Source: DATGMB01 sp035293845
Lineage (GTDB): Bacteria > Acidobacteriota > Terriglobia > Bryobacterales > Bryobacteraceae
Direction: 5' to 3'
NCBI GenBank assembly: GCA_035293845.1
Contig: DATGMB010000004.1
Location: 1 to 6,672 of the forward strand
Length of the DNA: 6,672 bases
The notes below the pieces were generated by a model. The model had not been told where the DNA came from. It ran no database searches and saw only the letters and a list, made by a program, of their open reading frames with translations. Shown one piece after another: positions 1 to 6,310 of this stretch; the stretch's first letter is position 1, and every line of letters begins with the position of its first letter. The translations under genes were made by a program, and so were the position numbers.

Positions 1-305
1 TGCTCATCCGCGTGAGCCAGCAGATGGTGGCTGAACGCGAACAGTTGCTCCTCGCCGCTGCCAGCCCGCGAGCGCGCTTCACGCTGGCGTTCCTTGAGAT
101 CGGCCAACAGCCCCTCGAACCCGCTCTCCAGCAGATCTTCCTTGTTGTCGTAGTGCGCATAAAAGGTCGCGCGCCCGACGTTTGCGCGATCGATGATCTC
201 CTGCACAGAGATCGCATCGAACTCCTTCTCCTTGATCAGCGAGAGCAGCGCCGCTTCCAGGAGTTGCTGTGTCCGTTGTACCCGTCGATCCGGTTTTTTC
301 GCCAT
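1..305 (-). CDS. TetR/AcrR family transcriptional regulator (partial, C-terminus off the left edge)
   Basis: A DNA-binding repressor-type regulator, cytoplasmic, of which 101 codons are visible. Seen: the reading frame starts at an ATG (complement of 303-305) with an AAGG Shine-Dalgarno about 5 bases upstream and stays open to the window edge. Residues 10-60 match the TetR N-terminal helix-turn-helix: a first helix RTQQLLEAALLSLI (11-24), then FDAISVQEIIDRANVG (29-44), and the signature ATFYAHYDNKEDLL (46-59) that closes the recognition helix and begins helix 4. Residues 61-101 begin the ligand-binding domain, which is family-specific and mostly missing, so the inducer cannot be guessed. Context: it is transcribed divergently from a peroxiredoxin-like gene, the usual arrangement of a TetR regulator with its target, and the gap contains palindromic half-sites. 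Family assignment is secure; target and ligand are inferred or unknown. Confidence 0.93.
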   Translation of the reverse strand, partial: MAKKPDRRVQRTQQLLEAALLSLIKEKEFDAISVQEIIDRANVGRATFYAHYDNKEDLLESGFEGLLADLKERQREARSRAGSGEEQLFAFSHHLLAHADE

Positions 306-439
306 TATTACCTTCGACTTTCCGAACACTCCGCGATGCCTTTGACCATTACCAGACAGAAGCGGCCGTTTTGTACAGATTCGGGAAGCGGCAGGAGCAT
401 CCGATGCATATATGAACATCGTATTCGGAGATGAACAGG
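306..439. promoter_or_regulatory. Divergent intergenic region between the TetR gene and the peroxiredoxin-like gene
   Basis: This non-coding gap must hold both divergent promoters. It is richer in A+T than its flanks towards the right (around 369-421). ATGAACA occurs at 412-418 and again at 431-437, and an imperfect palindrome with CGATG/CATCG arms and an ATAT centre spans 402-421. TTTTGTAC occurs at 369-376 and again at 452-459. A TTGACC (342-347) resembles a -35 box, but no well-spaced -10 partner is evident, so no promoter is assigned. The GGAG at 427-430 is the best ribosome binding site for the plus-strand gene. Confidence 0.5.
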
Positions 440-446
440 ATGTTCA
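432..446. promoter_or_regulatory. Candidate TetR operator TGAACA-GGA-TGTTCA
   Basis: Seen: a perfect inverted repeat with 6-bp arms and a 3-bp spacer, plus another copy of the half-site ATGAACA at 412-418, 19 bp to the left of the copy at 431-437. TetR-family repressors usually bind palindromes of about this size near divergent promoters. It overlaps the 440 start codon of the peroxiredoxin-like gene, or lies in its leader if translation begins at 470, so a bound repressor could block transcription or elongation. That the neighbouring TetR protein binds here is inference from position and symmetry. Confidence 0.4.
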
Positions 447-1051
447 ACATCTTTTGTACGGGGCAAGCAATGCTAAAGGGAAATCGCATCGAGGCGGGCG
501 ATCGGCTCGCCCCAATGAGCGTCTTGGATATCCACGGCCGGCATGTCGCAATTCCGGATTCTCAATGCCTGATCCACTTGCAGTTCCGGCGTTTTGCGGG
601 ATGCCCGGTTTGTGACCTGCACCTGCAGTCGATCGTCCGCCGGCTGCGGGAACTCTCTGCGGAAGCGATTGGAGAGGTCGTGGTGTTCCACTCGTCCGTC
701 CAGGATCTATTACCGTATGCAGCGGATTTACCGTTTGCCGTGGTCGCGGACCCTGAAAAGCGGCTTTATGCGAAGTTCGGGGTTGAGTCCGGCGGTCGCG
801 CCCTGTTGGATCCTCGCGCGTGGCTTCCCATCGGCAGGGGCGTGCTGCGAAGTATCGGAAGGATCGTCCGCGGCAGGCAGCCCCTTCCACCACTAAATCC
901 GAAGGGTGGCAGCCTGGGGCTGCCGGCCGACTTCCTGATTGCGAGCGATGGCAGCGTTCTGGCCTGCAAGTATGGCGAGCATGCGTTCGATCAGTGGCCG
1001 GTCGACGAGATTCTTACGCTATCTCGCTCGTCGCAGCGTACCGGCACTTAA
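440..1051 (+). CDS. Peroxiredoxin-like (AhpC/TSA-type, thioredoxin-fold) protein
   Basis: Probably a cytoplasmic thiol peroxidase or related redox protein of 203 aa (193 aa if started at 470). Seen, numbered from 440: the core begins near residue 18 (AGDRLAPMSVLDIHGRHVAI); the redox site is FRRFAGCPVCDLHL, with Cys55 and Cys58 in a CxxC arrangement; VVVFHSS (80-86), LPFAVVADPEKRLYAKFG (97-114), and LGLPADFLIASDGSVLACKYG (159-179) with a third cysteine, Cys176. This is the pattern of the AhpC/TSA-type 'peroxiredoxin-like' family, where the first Cys of CxxC is expected to be peroxidatic; the substrate is unknown. There is no signal peptide. Start choice: ATG 440 has GGAG 9 bases upstream; ATG 431 abuts that GGAG and is unlikely; ATG 470 (GGGG upstream) fits the conserved core better and is a real alternative. 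The TetR gene is divergent, and control by it is likely but inferred. The gene converges on the receptor gene 58 bp downstream. Confidence 0.88.
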   Translation: MFNIFCTGQAMLKGNRIEAGDRLAPMSVLDIHGRHVAIPDSQCLIHLQFRRFAGCPVCDLHLQSIVRRLRELSAEAIGEVVVFHSSVQDLLPYAADLPFAVVADPEKRLYAKFGVESGGRALLDPRAWLPIGRGVLRSIGRIVRGRQPLPPLNPKGGSLGLPADFLIASDGSVLACKYGEHAFDQWPVDEILTLSRSSQRTGT

Positions 1052-1109
1052 ATGCCCGCGATCACCAGGCGGAGGCTGTGCCCGCCGGCAATGGAGAGGC
1101 TGCCGTCCG
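1052..1109. other. Short convergent gap between two gene ends
   Basis: The peroxiredoxin-like gene (plus) and the receptor gene (minus) end tail to tail here. Only weak stems are visible: GGCGG/CCGCC (1068-1072 with 1082-1086) and CGGCA/TGCCG (1086-1090 with 1101-1105). Neither is followed by a T-tract, so no intrinsic terminator is called for either gene. Confidence 0.4.
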
Positions 1110-4100
1110 TTAAAACTGCAGCCGCAGCTCCAACTGAATATTCCGCATGGGCAAAGCGCCGGTCGCCGCGCCGAAGCCCGCCGCGCGCGGCGTCAGCCGG
1201 CTCGGGTTCAGAGTGCCGCCGGCATTGTACTGGTTGTTCACCAGCGTCATGCTCGCCGGGTCGCTGAATTGCGCCGTCGTATTCACGGCGTTGATCTGCA
1301 CGGCGTTGGTCGCATTCCAGACGTCCCCGCGGAATTCGAGCCGGTATCGCTCGTTATGGAACACGCGGAGCCTTCGCACGACCGCCATGTCCCACTGCGT
1401 GGTCGGGCAGTAGCGCAGGTAGTTGCGGCCCGATTCCATCCCGACACTGCCGTAAGTCGGCCCGAGCACGTCCGACGCATTGAACTCGCCGTACGTGTTG
1501 CCCGAGCATCCGCTTCCGAGCGCGGTGGGGTTGAGGATGGTCACTCGGCCGCCCCAGTCCGGTGACCCCGTGATGTTCACGTTATCGCCATTCTTCTGAT
1601 AGCTGTACCCGGGAGCGTACGCCGCGCCCGAGGCCAGCGTCAGTACACTCGAAACCTGCCAGTCTCTCGTCAACTGGTGAAGCGCGCCGCCCCTCCCGGT
1701 GACGCCGGGAATGCTCCAAACGGCGTTGGCGACAAAATAATTGGGCCGCACATCCAGCGTCTCGTTCAGCTTCTCGTACGCCGCCTCATCGGAACGCAGC
1801 GAGATCGTCCCGTCGGGTGCATGTTGCAGCCGTTTTACCAGCCCTGTGTTGCCCTTGAGCGAGATCCCACGGGTGTAGTTCGCTCCGAAAGACAAACCAT
1901 GCGCGAACCGCCGGTTCACGCTGAGCTGGATCGAATGATACGTGTCCCAGAAGCGTGTCTCGTTCTCCTGGATCACGCCGAAACCCCGGTAAGGACGGAG
2001 CAGATTCGTGGTATAGGCCGTGGCGCCGGGAATCGGGCTCGTGCCGAGGGTCGGATCCTGGTTCTGCGGCAGATACGCGGCACCGAGGTCCACCGCGTTC
2101 AGATTCTGAAGATCGCCGCCCTGGAATGCCCCCATCAGGTTATACCCGTGGTTGCCCACATACATCACATCCGCGACCATCTGCCCCGGAAGCGATTTCT
2201 GCACCCCTGCCTGCCACTGCAGCGACGAGGGGATCTGCGCGTGATACTGATAAGTGACCAGCGTCGGCACCGGCTGCGGACTCAGCCCCTGCCCCAGCGT
2301 CGCCAACTGCCCGTTGCGCAGGTCCGTGGCGGTCGCGGTCGGCGGATTTCCCGGCGTCGAGAACACGGTGTTCCCGTCCGGCCGGTCATAAAAGATCCCG
2401 ACGCCGCCGCGCAGCACCCAGGCCGAATGCCCGGTCAGGTCGTACGCAAACCCGAACCGCGGCCCCACCACCAGCGCCGGCCACACGTAATTCGTGTTCG
2501 CGATCCCGTGGCCCGCCTGCACCACTCCGTTCAGCAGATTGCCGGTGCCCGGAATCGGCGTCCCGATCGCCGCCTGCGTGTTGGCAGCGCCCGCCGCCGT
2601 CAGAATCTGCCCCGTGCGTGGATCCATGGCGTTGCGGTCGTTGCCCGAGCACACCGTAGCGCCGCTCGCGCACCCGGCGACATAAAACACCGGCGCCGCG
2701 CCGGCGCTCCACTTCTCAGGGAAGAAGTTGGACGCCTGCAGGAGTTCATCGTACTGCGGCTGCTGATGGACAAACCGCGCCCCGTAGTCCAGTGTCAGGC
2801 GGTTGGTGACCTTCCAGTTATCCTGGAGATAGAACTCGATCTGGTTGTAGATAAAGTTTCCTTCGATGAACCTGGACGCCTGCAAGTACTGCGTGAACAC
2901 CCCGAGCGCCGCGTTCGCAAAGCCATATCCGCTGTCGAGCGTGTTATTCGTATTGTTGCCGAAGTCCACGAACCCCTGGAAGGTCAGGTTCGCAATGCCG
3001 CCCGCGCCGGTGTTCTGCGCCTTGTAGCTGTGGTTGAGGTAGAACCCTCCCTTGAACGTGTGGCGCCCCTGGATGTGCGTCAGGCTGATCGCCACGTCCC
3101 GCGTCCGGTTGATGTTCAGCCACCCGGGATACCGCTGGCACGCCGGCGAAGGCAGAGAACAGTTTCCCCCGATCAGGCTGCCCCAGCCGAAAACCGGCGG
3201 CAGGTTCAGCGATTTGCCATCCCAGAACGGCGGCTTCTCCGCCTGCATCACCTGATAGCCGTAGTACCGCGAATCCATCACGCCGGCATCCGGATACAAC
3301 ATCGGGAAGTCCTTCAGACTCGTCAGGCGGTTGGATTCCTTATCGGTGAGAATGCCGTTTTCATTCCCGCCAGCCAACTGGTTCTCGATTTGCCCGTAAG
3401 TCCCCTCGATGAACGTCCTCGGGCTGATCATGTAATCGACCGTGATGCCGTAATTGGTGATATAGGGGTACGGCACATAGGCGTCCGAGAATCCGGGAAT
3501 CAGACCCGGAGTCGTCACGTTCCGCTGCCGCTGGCCGGAGTACTTGCCCGAAAGCCGCAGCTTCCCCGTCGCCTGGTAGTCGATCTTGACCGCGGGCTGC
3601 TGCAGAAGTTGGTCGTACGTCGGCGCAGCCAACTGCCAGTTGTAGTTCATGCCCGGCCCTTGCGTGACGTTCGGCATCGGGTAGCGGCTGAGCACCGCTA
3701 CGCCGGGCGCATACAGCCGGCTTGCCGGGATCTGCTGGTTCGGGAACGGCGCCCCTGTCGTGTAGTCCATCAGCGGCTTGAGCAGGTTGCCATTGTTGTC
3801 GCGGCTCTGGGAGAAGTCCCCCGCCCGCTCGGCCGCCGTGGGCAATCGCATGCGGATCGGGTTGCCGCTGTTGATCGCGATGGATGACGGCCGGAACTCG
3901 TGCGCGTAGAAGAAGAACAGCTTGTTGCGGCCGTTGTATACCTTCGGAATGATCACCGGCCCGCCGACGCTGTAGCCATAGATCTGCTGGCTGGTCACCG
4001 CCTGCGGATCGCCGTTCCTCTGGTTCACCCACGAGTTTTTATTCCAGCGCGAGTTGGTGAAGAGGCCGTAGCCCGATCCGTGGAACTCGTTGGTCCCGCT

Positions 4101-4811
4101 CTTGGTGTATGCCGTGATCTGCAACCCGCTCGACCGGCCGTATTCCGCCTGGTATCCCTGCGTGAGGACCTTCACTTCGCCGATCGACTCGATGTTCATG
4201 TTCAGCATCTGGCCGTTATTGCCCGTGTCCATGGCCGAGATGCCGTCCATCATGATGTTGTTCTGGCTTTGGCCGCCCAGCCGCGTGCCGCCCGCCGAGG
4301 CCCCGCCTGAAGCGACGCCCGGCGTAAACACCACCAGGCTCGTGAAATTCCCGTGGGCAACCGGCAGTTCGTCAATCTGTTTGCTCTCGATCGCGAACGA
4401 TCGCTCGCCGCTCTGTGTCTGGACGAGCGCCGCTTCCGCCGTCACATTCACCGTCTCGGTGGTTCCGCCGACCTCAAGCGTCAGCGTCGGCACCCCGACG
4501 CGGTCGCCGCCCGTCACCACGATGCCCGTGCGCCGCGTGATCTTGAAGGACGGCGCGTTGACCTCGACCGTGTACGTGTCCGGCGCGACGTTCGGGATCA
4601 CGTAGTCGCCCGTCTCGTTGGCGCTGACCGGAGCGGTCCTGGTGCCCCGCGTCTCGCTGATGAGGACCACGTAGGAACCCGGAACGACGGCTCCCGATGC
4701 GTCGACCACCCGTCCCGTCACGGTGCCCGTCGTGATCTGTGCCCGTGCACTAAGCGGCAGCAACAAGATCGCGACGACGGAAATCACGCTTCTGGAAAGA
4801 ACGCGTACCAT
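1110..4811 (-). CDS. Oar-like TonB-dependent outer-membrane receptor with carboxypeptidase regulatory-like domain
   Basis: A 1233-aa outer-membrane beta-barrel, predicted to import a bulky substrate using TonB energy; the substrate is unknown. Seen: a signal peptide (residues 1-24, cleavage after SARA before Q25); a CarboxypepD_reg-like Ig-fold domain at about 27-113 (VTGRVVDASGAVVPG, then ETGDYVIPNVAPDTYTVEV); a plug-like segment at about 130-250 (LPVAHGNFTSLVVFTPGV, NNIMMDGISAMDT, EYGRSSGLQITAYTKSGTNE); then a barrel with FYLQDNWKVTNRLTLDYGAR (660-679), PRFGFAYDL (784-792) and VLRGGVGIFYDR (799-810). It ends in QLELRLQF, a terminal aromatic residue as expected for BAM-dependent folding. The length is usual for this acidobacterial group. 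Exactly six cysteines occur in the chain: 551/558, 714/721 and 1102/1135. Start: the ATG at 4811 has GGGAGG 5 bases upstream and leads directly into the signal peptide; the frame stays open to 4967 but the extra 52 residues look non-coding. No clear TonB box was found. Confidence 0.95.
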   Translation of the reverse strand: MVRVLSRSVISVVAILLLPLSARAQITTGTVTGRVVDASGAVVPGSYVVLISETRGTRTAPVSANETGDYVIPNVAPDTYTVEVNAPSFKITRRTGIVVTGGDRVGVPTLTLEVGGTTETVNVTAEAALVQTQSGERSFAIESKQIDELPVAHGNFTSLVVFTPGVASGGASAGGTRLGGQSQNNIMMDGISAMDTGNNGQMLNMNIESIGEVKVLTQGYQAEYGRSSGLQITAYTKSGTNEFHGSGYGLFTNSRWNKNSWVNQRNGDPQAVTSQQIYGYSVGGPVIIPKVYNGRNKLFFFYAHEFRPSSIAINSGNPIRMRLPTAAERAGDFSQSRDNNGNLLKPLMDYTTGAPFPNQQIPASRLYAPGVAVLSRYPMPNVTQGPGMNYNWQLAAPTYDQLLQQPAVKIDYQATGKLRLSGKYSGQRQRNVTTPGLIPGFSDAYVPYPYITNYGITVDYMISPRTFIEGTYGQIENQLAGGNENGILTDKESNRLTSLKDFPMLYPDAGVMDSRYYGYQVMQAEKPPFWDGKSLNLPPVFGWGSLIGGNCSLPSPACQRYPGWLNINRTRDVAISLTHIQGRHTFKGGFYLNHSYKAQNTGAGGIANLTFQGFVDFGNNTNNTLDSGYGFANAALGVFTQYLQASRFIEGNFIYNQIEFYLQDNWKVTNRLTLDYGARFVHQQPQYDELLQASNFFPEKWSAGAAPVFYVAGCASGATVCSGNDRNAMDPRTGQILTAAGAANTQAAIGTPIPGTGNLLNGVVQAGHGIANTNYVWPALVVGPRFGFAYDLTGHSAWVLRGGVGIFYDRPDGNTVFSTPGNPPTATATDLRNGQLATLGQGLSPQPVPTLVTYQYHAQIPSSLQWQAGVQKSLPGQMVADVMYVGNHGYNLMGAFQGGDLQNLNAVDLGAAYLPQNQDPTLGTSPIPGATAYTTNLLRPYRGFGVIQENETRFWDTYHSIQLSVNRRFAHGLSFGANYTRGISLKGNTGLVKRLQHAPDGTISLRSDEAAYEKLNETLDVRPNYFVANAVWSIPGVTGRGGALHQLTRDWQVSSVLTLASGAAYAPGYSYQKNGDNVNITGSPDWGGRVTILNPTALGSGCSGNTYGEFNASDVLGPTYGSVGMESGRNYLRYCPTTQWDMAVVRRLRVFHNERYRLEFRGDVWNATNAVQINAVNTTAQFSDPASMTLVNNQYNAGGTLNPSRLTPRAAGFGAATGALPMRNIQLELRLQF

Positions 4812-4815
4812 CGAT

Positions 4816-4824
4816 TCCTCCCTT
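4816..4824 (-). promoter_or_regulatory. Strong Shine-Dalgarno fixing the receptor start
   Basis: Read on the minus strand this is AAAGGGAGGAATCG followed by ATG. The GGGAGG core lies 5 bases before the ATG at 4811 and decides this start over the in-frame ATGs further upstream (4847 and 4967), which would put an unrelated stretch before the signal peptide. Confidence 0.75.
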
Positions 4825-4839
4825 TCATCCCTCAACGTT

Positions 4840-4854
4840 CGAGTCATGCACTCG
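4840..4854. promoter_or_regulatory. Small inverted repeat in the receptor leader (CGAGT-N5-ACTCG)
   Basis: Perfect 5-bp arms around a 5-base centre (CATGC), about 16 bases upstream of the receptor's Shine-Dalgarno. It could be a leader hairpin or a protein site; it is short enough to arise by chance. Confidence 0.2.
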
Positions 4855-4884
4855 CCGTTGCTCTCACGCCAGTGTTGGGTTCGG

Positions 4885-4898
4885 TTGCACCGATGCAA
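4885..4898. promoter_or_regulatory. Candidate LacI/GalR-type operator TTGCACCGATGCAA
   Basis: Seen: a 14-bp palindrome with TTGCA/TGCAA arms and a central CG step (12 of 14 positions symmetric), 73 bp upstream of the receptor start codon. LacI/GalR-family operators are typically even-length palindromes with a central CG, and TTGCA-type arms are common among them. No regulator of this family is in the window, so the assignment rests on the site alone. Confidence 0.3.
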
Positions 4899-4947
4899 AT
4901 GCGCGGCAGTGCCCGGCCGAATCGCACGAACACACAAAGCCTCTAAA

Positions 4948-4965
4948 GCCGGTTCGACGACCGGC
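4948..4965. other. Hairpin-forming inverted repeat GCCGGT-N6-ACCGGC
   Basis: Perfect 6-bp GC-rich arms with a 6-base loop (TCGACG). On the minus strand it is followed by TTTAGAGG, not a true T-tract, so it is at best a weak terminator or attenuator; it may instead be a leader structure of the receptor mRNA. Confidence 0.25.
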
Positions 4966-5186
4966 ACTCACGACCCTTTCGCGTCATGCCTCGCAATGGC
5001 GGAGCATGGCTGTTATGGCGCCGAATTTAGAGGAACGATCAGCGTAAACACACCCGGAACCAGCCGGCCCTATCTGTGCAGGCTCGGCTCCCCAGCTTCG
5101 TGCCCATCGATGTCACCCAAGTGAAATCTAGTGGTGTGTATATCCGATCGCGGGGGCGGTGTCAATCGGAAAGGAGGCCCGTCTGC

Positions 5187-5255
5187 ATGCAATTCAGACC
5201 CTACGAGGCAGTCATCGTTATGCAGCCCACATCTCGCACAGACGTGATGCCTTGA
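5187..5255 (+). CDS. Candidate 22-residue small ORF with a perfect Shine-Dalgarno
   Basis: Not a recognised gene. Seen: AGGAGG at 5172-5177, nine bases before an ATG at 5187, leading a 22-codon frame that starts MQFRPYEAVIVM and ends with TGA at 5253-5255. An AT-rich TGTATATCC at about 5137-5145 could supply a -10 element. A perfect AGGAGG at correct spacing is rare in this window; the receptor has the only comparable one. The first residues faintly recall the start of ribosomal protein S6 (RPYE then PT), but the stretch is too short to trust. It could be a leader peptide, an isolated microprotein, the remnant of a lost gene, or chance. It ends 174 bp before the TIGR03435 start. Confidence 0.25.
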   Translation: MQFRPYEAVIVMQPTSRTDVMP

Positions 5256-5410
5256 AACCGGATCGGGCACGAGCGGTGGCGTTTCAAACCTTGCCGAGCA
5301 TTGCCCCCACATTGGCGAACCCGGACGCTCGCGCCGGCGCGGCCCCCCGCGAGGCTGGTCTCTGAGTGTACCCGCGCTCGCCTCCGCGCCCGCCCCGCCC
5401 CATTCCGATG

Positions 5411-5416
5411 TACACT
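5411..5416 (+). promoter_or_regulatory. -10-like box TACACT close to the TIGR03435 start
   Basis: TACACT matches TATAAT at 4 of 6 positions and lies in the only AT-richer patch after a GC- and C-rich stretch. Its predicted +1 (about 5423) is roughly 7 bases before the ATG at 5430. No convincing -35 box is seen and no Shine-Dalgarno precedes the ATG, which would fit a near-leaderless mRNA. Confidence 0.35.
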
Positions 5417-5429
5417 GTTCCAAACCAAC

Positions 5430-6200
5430 ATGCGCGCCGCCCTCCTCTACACCCTCTTCGCCTTGCCCCTTTGCGCCCAGACCTTCGAAGTCGCCGTCAT
5501 GAAACTGCACCCTCCCGGCAGCCCCGAGGGAACCTCCACCACGCAAACCGGCGGTCCCGGAACCGCCGATCCGGCCCGCCTCACCATCGTCAACCGCACG
5601 CTCCACCGCCTGCTCATCGAGTCCTACGGCCTCATCGGTTACCAACTCAAAGACCCGCCCGAACTCGATCAGATCCGCTACGACATCGTCGCCAGAGTTC
5701 CGGCCGGAGCAACCGATCAGGACGTCCGCGTCATGATGCAGAATCTCCTCATCGAGCGTCTCCAGCTTAAAGTCCGCCGTGAACATCAGGTCGTTCCGGT
5801 GTACGCGCTGGTAATTGCCAAGGGAGGCCCGAAGTTCCAGCCGTCCGCCGAACCGATCGATCCGGCGAAGCAGCGCATGGCCCGTTCCACTACAGCCGGC
5901 GGCGCGATCCAGCTTACCGCCACCGCTCAGACCATTCCACAGCTCGTCTCCGCGCTCTTCCAGCAAACCGACCACCCGATCATGGACATGACCGGACTGA
6001 CCGGCAAATACGATTTCACCCTTACCTTCCTGTCTCGCCGCGCCAATGACCTCTCCAGCACGTCTCCTGACGCACGCGACGACGCCCCCGCGATCTTCCA
6101 GGCCCTTCCGGCACAACTCGGCCTGAAACTCGAACCCCGCAAAATGCCCGTCGATCTGGTCATCGTCGATTCCGGCCGCAAGGTCCCGATCGAGAACTGA
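5430..6200 (+). CDS. TIGR03435 family (DUF3738) exported protein
   Basis: A 256-aa protein of unknown function in a family largely confined to and amplified in Solibacter-like Acidobacteriota. Seen: a short signal peptide (MRAALLYTLFALPLCA, cleavage before Q17), then the family landmarks in order: FEVAVMK (19-25; the usual form is FEVASIK or similar), RYDIVARVPAGAT (83-95), MMQNLLIERLQL (102-113), VPVYALVIAKGGPK (122-135), MTGLTGKYDFTL (187-198), and FQALPAQLGLKLEP (223-236) with MPVDLVIVDS (239-248) near the C-terminus. Length is typical. It is free-standing, not fused to an M56/BlaR1-like peptidase as some relatives are. Start: the ATG at 5430 begins the signal peptide; the frame is open further upstream to 5301, but that part is Arg/Pro-rich and non-coding in character. 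The preceding Leu makes the Cys15 context (LPLC) a poor lipobox, so a periplasmic or secreted protein is more likely than a lipoprotein. Its job is not known. Confidence 0.93.
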   Translation: MRAALLYTLFALPLCAQTFEVAVMKLHPPGSPEGTSTTQTGGPGTADPARLTIVNRTLHRLLIESYGLIGYQLKDPPELDQIRYDIVARVPAGATDQDVRVMMQNLLIERLQLKVRREHQVVPVYALVIAKGGPKFQPSAEPIDPAKQRMARSTTAGGAIQLTATAQTIPQLVSALFQQTDHPIMDMTGLTGKYDFTLTFLSRRANDLSSTSPDARDDAPAIFQALPAQLGLKLEPRKMPVDLVIVDSGRKVPIEN

Positions 6201-6257
6201 CGGCACGCTCGCATCGATATCTCGCTCTCGCTTCAATCACTTACAAAGTGCGCATAC

Positions 6258-6285
6258 TGGACGGCCGGCCCTCGCGTGCTATCGT
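6258..6285 (+). promoter_or_regulatory. Possible promoter TGGACG-N16-TGCTATCGT before the hairpin
   Basis: A TGGACG (4 of 6 to TTGACA) is followed after 16 bases by TATCGT (4 of 6 to TATAAT), which is preceded by TGC as in an extended -10. Transcription would start near 6292 and run through the bulged hairpin and the repeats. Matches are moderate and could be chance. Confidence 0.2.
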
Positions 6286-6310
6286 ATGGCCGGCGGCACG
6301 CGGCCGCAGC

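Larger units (their letters stand above)
4812..5429. other. 618-bp divergent intergenic region between the receptor and the TIGR03435 gene
   Basis: No convincing long gene was found on either strand. It contains the leader and presumably the promoter of the receptor (minus) and the promoter of the TIGR03435 gene (plus). Elements seen: an inverted repeat at 4840-4854, a LacI-like palindrome at 4885-4898, a hairpin at 4948-4965 (GCCGGT/ACCGGC), a 22-codon ORF with a strong ribosome binding site at 5187-5255, a widely spaced inverted repeat TTGAAAC/GTTTCAA (5252-5258 with 5281-5287), and a pyrimidine-rich stretch at about 5371-5406 just before the TIGR03435 promoter-like box. The gap is long for two ordinary promoters, so some function may be missed here. 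Confidence 0.6.

Noticed and set aside
12..434. A 140-codon plus-strand frame
   Set aside because: It is antisense to the unmistakable TetR helix-turn-helix gene and runs through the intergenic region without any conserved motif.
1677..3887. A 736-codon open frame on the plus strand antisense to the receptor
   Set aside because: It lies entirely inside the receptor gene, is Arg/Pro/His-rich with no recognisable domain, and is the expected mirror of GC-rich codon usage on the opposite strand.
3900..4946. Several plus-strand frames of 130-200 codons
   Set aside because: All are antisense to the signal peptide, regulatory domain and plug of the receptor; composition is typical of shadow frames.
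4948..4965. GGTTCGA-like core as part of a tRNA T-arm
   Set aside because: GGTTCGA occurs, but no acceptor stem, D-arm or anticodon arm can be placed around it; the sequence is better read as a simple inverted repeat.
5252..5287. TTGAAAC/GTTTCAA inverted repeat as a CRISPR-like or attachment site
   Set aside because: There is only one pair with a 22-base gap, no spacer-repeat periodicity and no recombinase nearby; the arms are short enough to be chance.
5463..5480. Lipobox at Cys15 of the TIGR03435 protein
   Set aside because: The residue before the Cys is Leu, not Gly, Ala or Ser, so the lipobox rule is not met; an ordinary signal peptidase I site after Ala16 fits better.
5070..6236. A 388-codon minus-strand frame covering the TIGR03435 gene and its upstream region
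   Set aside because: It is antisense to a clearly recognised family member, is Gly/Asp/Arg-rich without domains, and crosses the promoter region; a shadow frame.
6238..6250. CACTT-ACA-AAGTG as the terminator of the TIGR03435 gene
   Set aside because: The stem is only 5 bp with a 3-base loop and is followed by GCGCATAC, not a T-tract.
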